19,494 bases of DNA, from NCBI GenBank assembly GCA_003516955.1, contig DPBN01000075.1, positions 1-19,494 of the forward strand, in the 5' to 3' direction. Position 1 is the first letter of the stretch. Every line of letters starts with the position of its first letter. Of this stretch, positions 13,732-19,494 are shown in pieces. A program made the translations under genes and the position numbers. The notes under the pieces were generated by a model. That model was not told the DNA's origin, made no database searches, and saw nothing but the letters and a program-made list of their open reading frames with translations. This DNA is from Armatimonadota bacterium (GTDB lineage Bacteria > Armatimonadota > Fimbriimonadia > Fimbriimonadales > Fimbriimonadaceae).

Positions 13732-14927
13732 ATGCCGCTCCGATGCCGCAAGGGCACCGCCGGCAAGGCGGCCGCTGGTGGCGCCTCCGACGTCACCCTG
13801 AGCAACCGGTCCAAGATGACCTTGAGGCAACCAGCGACCGGAAACGCTAGGAGCATGCCCACGATTCCGAAGAGCGCCCCACCGGACAGGATGACGAACA
13901 TGCTCACCAGCGGGTGCAACCCGACCGACCGCCCGACCACGCGAGGGTAGACGAGCTGGTCGAACACCACACCGTACACGATGAAGGTCGCCGTGATCGC
14001 AACGGCCGCGTGCCAAGAGCTCGGGAACTGGTAAAAGGCCACCATGCCGCTGCCGCTCAGCCCCGTGACGACGAACAACGTCACTGCGCTGATCATCGCC
14101 CCAACATAAGGCACCAGATAGATGGCGCCGAACAGAAGGCCCAGCAGCACGGAGTAGGGTGCGCGGAGCAACGTGAGGAGCACGGAGCAACAGAGGATGT
14201 ACAGGAGCACGGCCATCGTCACTCCCCTCAGGTAGCCGACGAACACCCGGACGATGTCCCCCACGAGCGCCACCGTCTCAGCGCGGATGGACGGAGGCAC
14301 CCAGCTGACCGACCTGCGCTTGAGCTGGTCCAGATCCCACAGCATGATGAGCGTCAGGAAGGGAGTCAGCAACAGGAACAGGAGCTGGCTGGCGAACGAG
14401 CGGACAATGCCCAGAAAGCCGTTGAAGAAGCTCTGGATGGAGCTGGTGATCGTCTCCTGGTGCGGAGCGAGGTACTGGTCGATCAGCGCGCGCCGCGTCG
14501 TGGGCAGCCCGAAGCGCTCGAGAGTCCCGCGGTTCCGCTCCAAAAAGAGGTCGATTTGGTCCTTGCGTCCGTGCTTCTGCACCATCAGCGGCGGGCGCCA
14601 GCTGACGAAGTAATTCTCACGCTCCTCGGCGTCCTTCAGGTCCTGGACGTATCGGTCGATCTGATCCTTGAACCCAGTGAGCTGCTGACCCAGAATCTGT
14701 GCGGCCGGGACGGTGATCGCAACCACCGCCAAGCTGAACAGGAGAAAGATCGAGAGAACGGCGGTTCCCCGGCCCATACCGCGCCTTCGCAGCTTTTGCA
14801 CGGTCGGGTCCAAGATGGCGCATACGAGACCCGCCACCACGAACGGCAGCAGGATGCTCCGAACGAGGTAAAGAAAGACGAGGGCGGCCAACACCAGGGC
14901 CGCCCAGACTACAACGCGCCAACCCAT
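13728..14927 (-). CDS. AI-2E family transporter
   Basis: A 399-residue integral membrane protein matching the AI-2E transporter family (PF01594 type). The N-terminal hydrophobic hairpin (about 7-38, ending in AGLVCAILDPTVQKLRRRG) and third helix (about 57-78) are followed by a polar region with amphipathic helices (about 85-165). The family core follows: LLFLLLTPFLTLIMLWDLDQLKRR, VGDIVRVFVGYLRG, LGLLFGAIYLVPYVGAMIS, VVFDQLVYPRVVGRSVGLHPLVSMFVILSGGALFG and LLAFPVAGCLKVILD. Family members have been linked to autoinducer-2 export or Na+/H+ antiport; which substrate applies here is unknown. It starts 16 bases after the stop of the YtxH-like gene, with no clear Shine-Dalgarno of its own, so translation may depend on the upstream gene. 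It ends tail-to-tail with the gene at 12946, sharing a CTAG. Confidence 0.9.
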   Translation of the reverse strand: MGWRVVVWAALVLAALVFLYLVRSILLPFVVAGLVCAILDPTVQKLRRRGMGRGTAVLSIFLLFSLAVVAITVPAAQILGQQLTGFKDQIDRYVQDLKDAEERENYFVSWRPPLMVQKHGRKDQIDLFLERNRGTLERFGLPTTRRALIDQYLAPHQETITSSIQSFFNGFLGIVRSFASQLLFLLLTPFLTLIMLWDLDQLKRRSVSWVPPSIRAETVALVGDIVRVFVGYLRGVTMAVLLYILCCSVLLTLLRAPYSVLLGLLFGAIYLVPYVGAMISAVTLFVVTGLSGSGMVAFYQFPSSWHAAVAITATFIVYGVVFDQLVYPRVVGRSVGLHPLVSMFVILSGGALFGIVGMLLAFPVAGCLKVILDRLLRVTSEAPPAAALPAVPLRHRSGI

Positions 14928-14943
14928 TTCGGGAGGAGCAGGA

Positions 14944-15174
14944 TTAGGCGCTGGCTTCCTCGGACTTCGCGGCCTGCTGCCGCTTTGCCTTCTGCTCAGC
15001 GACCCACTGCTCAGTCTTCTCCTTCAGCTCCTTGAGCTTCTCGCTGAGTTCCTCGCGCGTCTCCAAGCCGGGCTTCGGAGCGAACAGCATCCCGGCTGCG
15101 ACGCCGATCAGAGCGCCGATCCCGACACCCGCGAGCAAGTAAAGCATAGCGTTCCTGTCTTCGGATTCGCTCAT
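14944..15174 (-). CDS. Small YtxH-like membrane protein
   Basis: A 76-residue protein. ATG 15174 is chosen because AGGAGG lies 6 bases before it; an in-frame TTG at 15180 abuts the Shine-Dalgarno and is less likely. Residues about 10-32 form one glycine-rich membrane helix (LAGVGIGALIGVAAGMLFAP), the YtxH (PF12732) signature. A charged, probably coiled-coil tail follows (ELSEKLKELKEKTEQWVAEQ) and ends in an Ala/Glu/Lys-rich stretch. Proteins of this type are small general-stress or envelope proteins with no known enzymatic role. Cotranscription with the AI-2E transporter is likely from the 16-base spacing. Confidence 0.85.
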   Translation of the reverse strand: MSESEDRNAMLYLLAGVGIGALIGVAAGMLFAPKPGLETREELSEKLKELKEKTEQWVAEQKAKRQQAAKSEEASA

Positions 15175-15180
15175 AGCCAA

Positions 15181-15202
15181 CCTCCTGTGCCTTCTTATTG
15201 TA
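15181..15202 (-). promoter_or_regulatory. -10 element and ribosome-binding site of the YtxH-like gene
   Basis: TACAAT at 15202-15197 (minus strand) is a good -10, with TG shortly upstream. AGGAGG at 15186-15181 is a strong Shine-Dalgarno 6 bases before ATG 15174. Here the transcript has an ordinary leader, unlike several other genes in the window. No clear -35 is visible. Confidence 0.5.
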
Positions 15203-15236
15203 CACGCCTCTGGCTGAAAAGGCTACGGGAACCGCG

Positions 15237-16340
15237 CTATTCTTCCGCCGAAAGGATTGTTCCCCCCGCAACAACCGTCCGTCCGATGTAGGCAACGGCG
15301 GTCTGCCCAGGCGTGATCGCCTTCACGGGACGATCGAAGACGAGCCGAACGGGGTCCTCCCGATGCAGAACCGCCGGCGCGGGCTCCATGTTCGAGCGGA
15401 TCTTGGCTCGGACCTTCAGAGGGCCGCCCTCCCGAGGGATCAGGCCCCAGACCACGTCCGCCAGGACCGCCGTTCGCCGCAACAGGTCCGACTCCGATCC
15501 GACCACGACCCTCCCCTCCCGTGGCTCGATGCCGATCACGTAGAGCGGCCGCCCGTCTCGGCTGGAAACGCCCAAGCCCCTGCGCTGACCGATTGTGAAG
15601 CCGACAACCCCCTGGTGCCGCCCGAGCGTCTGGCCATCGCGTGTGACGAGTTCACCCTCTCGCAGAGCATCCGGGCGCATCCTGCGCAGGAACTCTCGGT
15701 AGCCGCCCGCCTCGCTGACGAAGCAGATCTCCTGAGAGTCCGGCTTGTGCGCCACAGGGAGTCCCCACTCGGCGGCGAGCCTCCTCGTTTCGTCCTTGTC
15801 GCGCAACTGCCCGAGCGGGAAGAGGAGCCTCCCGAGCCGCTCGCCCTGCAGCATGAACAGCACGTAGCTCTGATCTTTCTGCAGACAGCGGGCCATCATC
15901 AGAGCCCGCTCGCCCGACCTCGTGGTCCGGATACGGGCGTAGTGCCCCGTCGCCAAGGCTTCCGCGCCGAACTCGGGCAAGCGCTCCAACAGCGGATCGA
16001 ACTTGATCAAGCGGTTGCACTGGACGCATGGGTTCGGCGTCCTGCCCTGCGCATACTCCTCGAGGAAGTTCTCGATGACCGTGCTGCGAAAGAGGTCCCG
16101 GTAGTTCAGGACGTAGTGGGCGATGCCCAGCTCCCGCGCAACCCTCCGGGCATCCTCCACCGCCCCGAGCGAACAACAGCCGCTGTGGCGGGGGTCCGTC
16201 TGTGACTCGTGCCAAATCTGCAGCGTCACACCCACGACGTCGTAGCCGCGCCGCAACAGCAAGCCTGCGGCGACGCTGCTGTCGACGCCGCCGGACATCG
16301 CCACCAGAACCCTACGGCGCGGACTTCGTGCTCGGCGCAT
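15237..16340 (-). CDS. mnmA: tRNA-specific 2-thiouridylase MnmA
   Basis: A 367-residue cytoplasmic enzyme, normal family length. MnmA adenylates U34 of Lys, Glu and Gln tRNAs and replaces the 2-oxygen with sulfur from a persulfide relay. Visible motifs: PP-loop SGGVDSS (16-22), CCSLGAVEDAR (55-65), NPCVQCNRLIKFD (103-115) with the nucleophile Cys108, TGHYARI, KDQSYVLFML, and PDSQEICFV with the second catalytic Cys206; a C-terminal beta-barrel follows (GFTIGQRRGLGV, YVIGIEP). ATG 16340 leaves about ten residues before the first strand, as expected; it lies inside the upstream VKOR-DsbA gene, a 29-base overlap that implies cotranscription. The Cys105-x-x-Cys108 pair plus Cys206 is compatible with either persulfide chemistry or an Fe-S cluster, both discussed for this family. 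Confidence 0.96.
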   Translation of the reverse strand: MRRARSPRRRVLVAMSGGVDSSVAAGLLLRRGYDVVGVTLQIWHESQTDPRHSGCCSLGAVEDARRVARELGIAHYVLNYRDLFRSTVIENFLEEYAQGRTPNPCVQCNRLIKFDPLLERLPEFGAEALATGHYARIRTTRSGERALMMARCLQKDQSYVLFMLQGERLGRLLFPLGQLRDKDETRRLAAEWGLPVAHKPDSQEICFVSEAGGYREFLRRMRPDALREGELVTRDGQTLGRHQGVVGFTIGQRRGLGVSSRDGRPLYVIGIEPREGRVVVGSESDLLRRTAVLADVVWGLIPREGGPLKVRAKIRSNMEPAPAVLHREDPVRLVFDRPVKAITPGQTAVAYIGRTVVAGGTILSAEE

Positions 16341-17457
16341 AGGGCGGCTGAGAGAGGATCTCTCGCAGGGAGTTGCTGTTCGCGACCTTCGGTTCGACGC
16401 CGTCCATGAGAATGATGTACGTGGGCGTGATCTGCACGCCCAGCCTGCTCGTTAGGTCCACGTCGGCGTACATCCTCTTGAAGGCCGGGTCTTCCGGGTT
16501 CTGCGCCCTGCGCACCGCCTGCTTCGAGTCGATTCGAAGGTTCTCGAGCACCGACATCAAGCCGTCGATCGTCTTGATCTCGTCCTCCGGGGCCTCATAG
16601 ACCGCCTCGATGAAGTCGAAGTACCGTCCTTTCTCCTTCGCGATTTCCGCCAGGGTGGACGCCACGAGCGAATACTCGTGTCCCTGCAGCTTGTAGAGCG
16701 GCATGTGACGGAACACGAGGCGGATCCGCCCCCCGCTCTCTTGGACGAGCGCATGGACCATCGGATAGCTGGAGCGGCACGCCGGGCAGAAGAGGTCCGC
16801 GAACTCCACGATCGTGATCGGGGCGTCGGGGTTGCCGAGGAAGGGGCCGTCCTTCGGCACGAGCACCTCGGGCGTCATCAGCTTCTGCGCTTCCGCGCTG
16901 ATGGGGGTCTTGGCAGCCTCGCTGCGCATCAGAGAGGCCATGGCTCCCAAGCCGCCCAGGGTGAGGATCGCGAGCGCACCCGCGTAGGCCCACTCGCCGG
17001 AACCGCTCGCAGGTCGGATCGAGGCGCCCTTGGCGTGCTGCTGCGACAGGATCGCGTGCGCCAAGAACAGAAGAAGGAGGATGCCGTTGGAGGCCAGGCA
17101 CCAGTCGCAGGTCTTTTGGATGAACAGAAGGGCGTAGAAGGTCAGGCACGTCTGCACCAAGAGCGCCACCGAGGTGAGCGCAAACCCAAGATTGACCAGC
17201 GAGCGGCTCTGTTCCGTTCCCTTCGCGCCCCGCAAGACCGAGATGGCGGCCAGTGCGAGGTACGCGACGAAGCCGATCACGGCGACGGGCACGCCGAACC
17301 AGACCGAGCTCGGATGACGCGCGACGTCTTGGCATCCGCTGCCGGCCCCGCACGGCACGGTGAGACCGAGGAGGTGTCCCAGACTCAGGACCCCGGCCAC
17401 GAACATGCCGGCGAACGAGAGGAACGTGCAGACGCGATTGACGAGCGTGGTGCTCAC
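16312..17457 (-). CDS. VKOR-DsbA fusion protein (vitamin K epoxide reductase family plus thioredoxin domain)
   Basis: A 381-residue protein from GTG 17457. This start is preferred over GTG 17484 because a perfect TATAAT ends 7 bases before it, inside the longer version's coding region. The N-terminal VKOR domain has about four membrane helices (near 8-32, 52-74, 87-113, 121-138), the loop cysteines CGAGSGC (36, 42) and the quinone-side active site CDWC (117-120). A fifth hydrophobic stretch (about 156-175) leads to a DsbA/Thioredoxin_4 domain with IVEFADLFCPAC (active CxxC 224-227), RHMPLYKLQGHE and the cis-Pro loop QITPTYI (Pro345). The VKOR part reoxidises the thioredoxin part using quinone, giving one-protein DsbA/DsbB disulfide formation in the envelope. 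All needed cysteines are present. It overlaps mnmA by 29 bases. Confidence 0.93.
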   Translation of the reverse strand: MSTTLVNRVCTFLSFAGMFVAGVLSLGHLLGLTVPCGAGSGCQDVARHPSSVWFGVPVAVIGFVAYLALAAISVLRGAKGTEQSRSLVNLGFALTSVALLVQTCLTFYALLFIQKTCDWCLASNGILLLLFLAHAILSQQHAKGASIRPASGSGEWAYAGALAILTLGGLGAMASLMRSEAAKTPISAEAQKLMTPEVLVPKDGPFLGNPDAPITIVEFADLFCPACRSSYPMVHALVQESGGRIRLVFRHMPLYKLQGHEYSLVASTLAEIAKEKGRYFDFIEAVYEAPEDEIKTIDGLMSVLENLRIDSKQAVRRAQNPEDPAFKRMYADVDLTSRLGVQITPTYIILMDGVEPKVANSNSLREILSQPPYAPSTKSAP

Positions 17458-17464
17458 AGACCCG

Positions 17465-17470
17465 ATTATA
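17465..17470 (-). promoter_or_regulatory. Consensus -10 element (TATAAT) of the VKOR-DsbA gene
   Basis: A perfect TATAAT on the minus strand ends 7 bases before GTG 17457, so transcription would begin at the start codon. A CTGAGG 18 bases further upstream is a weak -35. This box is the main reason for choosing GTG 17457. Confidence 0.6.
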
Positions 17471-17513
17471 CGTTCCCGGCCCACGGCCCCTCAGGAAGGC
17501 CGGCCCCGGCGGG

Positions 17514-17519
17514 TATCTT
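17514..17519 (+). promoter_or_regulatory. Possible -10 element of miaB (TATCTT)
   Basis: TATCTT ends 10 bases before ATG 17530, giving a leader of only a few bases. It lies in the 72-base divergent gap shared with the VKOR-DsbA promoter. No Shine-Dalgarno is visible upstream of miaB. Confidence 0.35.
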
Positions 17520-17529
17520 TCCAACGCCG

Positions 17530-18918
17530 ATGGCGACGCCGCGGACGGTTCTCCAGCTCGAACGCAAAGCCCCTTCGTTCCGCCCCTCCACGTACTTCAT
17601 CCAGACGTGGGGCTGCCAGATGAACGAGGAGGACTCCGAACAACTGGCGCTCTCCCTCGAGTCATTGGGGTTCCAGCCTGCCGCGAGCCTCTTGGAGGCT
17701 CAGGTGATTCTCCTCAACACCTGCAGCGTCCGGCGCAAGCCGGAGGAGAAGGCGTTCTCGCTCCTTGGAGAGCTGGCCGAGCTGAAGCGGGCCAACCCCG
17801 AGCGGGTGATCGGCGTCTGCGGCTGCATGGCCCAAGCGCGTGCCGACGAAATCCGTCGCAGGGCCCCCCACGTGGACTTCGTTCTCGGCACGGGCCACAT
17901 CGACGAGGCACCGGCGCTGGTGGAGCACGCCCTTCAGGAGCGACGGTTCGCCAGCAGCTTGGATCTGCCGGAGCGCAAGGGCGCGATCGTCACCGACGTT
18001 CCCTCCCGCCGGTTGGACCGGAAACCCAAGCTCAAGGCGTTCGTGCCGATCCAGTACGGCTGCGACAAGTTCTGCACCTTCTGCATCGTGCCAACCACCC
18101 GGGGACGCGAGCGCAGCCGCCCGACGCGGGACATCCTCGAGGAGATCCGCCGCCTCGCGGCGAACGGCACCAGGGAGGTCACCCTTTTGGGACAGACCGT
18201 CAACAGCTACGGCAAGAACCTCCAGGAGGGCCGCGTGCCGTTCAGCGAGCTCCTTTGGAGGATCGCCGAGATCGACGGCATCCAGAGGATCCGCTTCACC
18301 AGCCCCTACCCGACCGACTTTCGCCAGGACCTGATCGACGCGATCCGCGACTGCCCCAAGGTGATGGAGCACGTGCACCTGCCTCTGCAGTCTGGAGACG
18401 ACGAGGTGCTCCGATCAATGCGCCGCCTGTACACCGTGGACCGGTTCCGGGAGATCGTCGGCAGGCTGCGCGAGGCCGTGCCGGGCATCGGCATCACCAC
18501 CGATCTGATCGTCGGCTTCCCTGGCGAGACTGAGGAGCAGTTCCGGAACACGCTGCGGGCCGTCGAGGAGTTCCAGTTCGACGGCGCCTTCATGTTCGTT
18601 TACAGCCCGCGGCCGGGGACGAAGGCCGCCGACCTTCCCCAGGTGCCGATCCAGGAGCGGCGGCGGCGCATCCGCGAGCTGGTCGCGCTCCAGAACGCCA
18701 TCAGCGTGCGGAAGAACCAGTCGGCGGTGGGAACGGCGTTCGAGGTTCTGGTCGAGGGTCCTTCGCCCAAGAACCCCGATAGGCTCCAGGGATTCTCGCG
18801 TGAGAACAAGATGGTGCACTTCGTCGGACCCGAGAGCCTGGTGGGCCAGACGGTTCTCGTCCGGGCGACCTCCGGCCACCTGTGGGGAGTGGCGGGGGAC
18901 CTCGTTCCCTCGCACTAG
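17530..18918 (+). CDS. miaB: tRNA-2-methylthio-N6-dimethylallyladenosine synthase MiaB
   Basis: A 462-residue radical SAM methylthiotransferase, normal length. It converts i6A37 to ms2i6A37 in tRNAs reading UNN codons, using two [4Fe-4S] clusters and SAM. The N-terminal MTTase domain has its three cluster cysteines in WGCQMNEEDSE (Cys29), LLNTCSVR (Cys65) and VCGCMAQARADE (about Cys99). The radical SAM domain has the CxxxCxxC motif in YGCDKFCTFCIVP, followed by TRGRERSR, EVTLLGQTVNSYG, RIRFTSPYP, HLPLQSGDD and GITTDLIVGFPGET. A C-terminal TRAM domain (GTAFEVLVEG to about GHLWGVAGD) binds RNA. The LGQTVNSYG block fits MiaB rather than MtaB or RimO. ATG 17530 has no Shine-Dalgarno. The following gene begins within about 20 bases of the stop. 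Confidence 0.94.
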   Translation: MATPRTVLQLERKAPSFRPSTYFIQTWGCQMNEEDSEQLALSLESLGFQPAASLLEAQVILLNTCSVRRKPEEKAFSLLGELAELKRANPERVIGVCGCMAQARADEIRRRAPHVDFVLGTGHIDEAPALVEHALQERRFASSLDLPERKGAIVTDVPSRRLDRKPKLKAFVPIQYGCDKFCTFCIVPTTRGRERSRPTRDILEEIRRLAANGTREVTLLGQTVNSYGKNLQEGRVPFSELLWRIAEIDGIQRIRFTSPYPTDFRQDLIDAIRDCPKVMEHVHLPLQSGDDEVLRSMRRLYTVDRFREIVGRLREAVPGIGITTDLIVGFPGETEEQFRNTLRAVEEFQFDGAFMFVYSPRPGTKAADLPQVPIQERRRRIRELVALQNAISVRKNQSAVGTAFEVLVEGPSPKNPDRLQGFSRENKMVHFVGPESLVGQTVLVRATSGHLWGVAGDLVPSH

Positions 18919-18931
18919 ATTCGGGTACCGT
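18916..18931 (+). promoter_or_regulatory. Two -10-like boxes before the terminal secreted-protein gene
   Basis: TAGATT (18916-18921, overlapping the miaB stop) ends 8 bases before an in-frame GTG at 18930. TACCGT (18926-18931) ends 7 bases before ATG 18939. Either pairing would give a leaderless transcript; neither start has a Shine-Dalgarno. Confidence 0.3.
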
Positions 18932-18938
18932 GCGCACG

Positions 18939-19457
18939 ATGAGACGCGCGCTTGGCATCCTCGCAGCCTCCACGCTCGCCGCCGGAGCGTTCGGGCAGGG
19001 CATTTCGCTGAAGGCGGGCTACTTCTCCGGGGAATCGTTCACGGGATTCGGCGGCTCGTCGGTGCGGCTGGAGGGCTTGGAGCTCGGGGCCGACCTGACC
19101 CTTCTAAAGCTGCCGCTCGTGCCCGTCGAGCTCCGCCTGAGCCCGAGCGTGGTGTTCGGGGGTGGCCTCCGGCACGGTTCGGACGACGACGGCACGATCT
19201 ACCGGCTGATGGCCACGGCCCGGGTGAGCAAGCCGGGCGGCACCGGCTACCTGGCGGGCGGCCTGGGGTTCGCACGCATCGAGCCGAGAGGCGGAGCTCC
19301 GTTCGAATCCAAGGACGGGTTCGTGGGACAGATCGCGCTCGGTTCCGCCGCGGCGAACGTCGCCCCGCTCGTCCCGCAGCCGTTCTTCGAGGTGGCTTAC
19401 TCCTTCGGCGACGCCGAGTTCCGCGGGCTCACCCTCTCCGTCGGCGTCCGGCTCTGA
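18939..19457 (+). CDS. Small exported protein, probably an outer-membrane beta-barrel
   Basis: A 172-residue protein from ATG 18939; GTG 18930 would add three residues. It begins with a clear signal peptide (MRRALGILAASTLAAGAFGQ, cleavage probably after AFG or GQG). The mature part is glycine-rich with repeated alternating strands (ISLKAGYFSGESFTGFGG, VELRLSPSVVFGGGLRHG, TIYRLMATARVSK, TGYLAGGLGFARIE, QPFFEVAYSFGD, GLTLSVGVRL), about eight in all. This fits a small OmpA/OmpW-like barrel. The last residue is Leu, not the usual aromatic. There are no cysteines and no recognised family motif, so the function is unknown. It follows miaB closely but may have its own start signal. Confidence 0.7.
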   Translation: MRRALGILAASTLAAGAFGQGISLKAGYFSGESFTGFGGSSVRLEGLELGADLTLLKLPLVPVELRLSPSVVFGGGLRHGSDDDGTIYRLMATARVSKPGGTGYLAGGLGFARIEPRGGAPFESKDGFVGQIALGSAAANVAPLVPQPFFEVAYSFGDAEFRGLTLSVGVRL

Positions 19458-19494
19458 GATGCCTCTCGCAGGCAACGACGGGTCTGGCGGGGAA

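Noticed and set aside
16678..17529. Long plus-strand frame joined in phase to the start of miaB
   Set aside because: It is antisense to the VKOR-DsbA gene, low in complexity and charged; MiaB begins naturally at 17530 with normal length.
19459..19494. Possible next gene starting at ATG 19459
   Set aside because: Only 12 codons are visible before the window ends and no ribosome-binding site precedes it, so it cannot be supported.
1..19494. Defence system, prophage, insertion sequence or CRISPR array
   Set aside because: No transposase, integrase, nuclease, terminal repeats or spaced direct repeats are visible; all intact genes have envelope, regulatory or tRNA-modification roles or are unknown secreted proteins.

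Overview
This is a densely coded, high-GC bacterial window of about 19.5 kb. It holds 14 protein genes, one of them cut by the left edge. I see no RNA genes, insertion sequences, CRISPR arrays or prophage genes, and no gene-free stretch above 300 bases (the longest gap is about 120 bases). The host is probably diderm: there is a Wzz-type polysaccharide co-polymerase, a ligase/polymerase, a likely beta-barrel protein and several secreted products. Several promoters look leaderless, with a -10 hexamer 6-10 bases before the start codon. That pattern is known from Deinococcus-Thermus and Actinobacteria; overall gene style would also fit a Fimbriimonas-like Armatimonadota, but I cannot fix the phylum from sequence alone.

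Region A (1-10630) is a carbohydrate and exopolysaccharide locus. From the left: the C-terminal half of a GH65 glycoside hydrolase, then a polysaccharide-deacetylase-like protein that has lost the usual metal histidines (both +). A family 2 glycosyltransferase (-) ends tail-to-tail with it. Divergent from the transferase is a LuxR-type regulator with its HTH at the N-terminus and PAS domains behind it (+). Next comes a minus-strand operon reading right to left: Wzz/BY-kinase-like chain-length protein, O-antigen ligase/polymerase-like membrane protein, family 4 glycosyltransferase. Upstream of it on the same strand is a secreted heparinase II/III-like lyase. Together these could assemble, polymerise, modify and trim a surface polysaccharide. 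The initiating transferase, flippase and outer-membrane exporter are not in the window.

Region B (10703-13731) is a divergent pair: a Ser/Thr protein kinase fused to an array of zinc-ribbon-like Cys motifs, and a secreted protein of unknown function. Their start codons are only 38 bases apart and each has its own -10-like box.

Region C (13728-19457) is mostly household and envelope genes: an AI-2E family transporter in an operon with a small YtxH-like membrane protein, mnmA (tRNA 2-thiouridine synthesis) overlapping a VKOR-DsbA fusion (disulfide formation), then divergently miaB (tRNA methylthiolation) and a small secreted, probably beta-barrel, protein.

The most unusual items are the kinase with its Cys-pair repeats, the leaderless promoter pattern, and two enzymes (BY-kinase domain and deacetylase) whose catalytic motifs are degenerate while the folds look intact.
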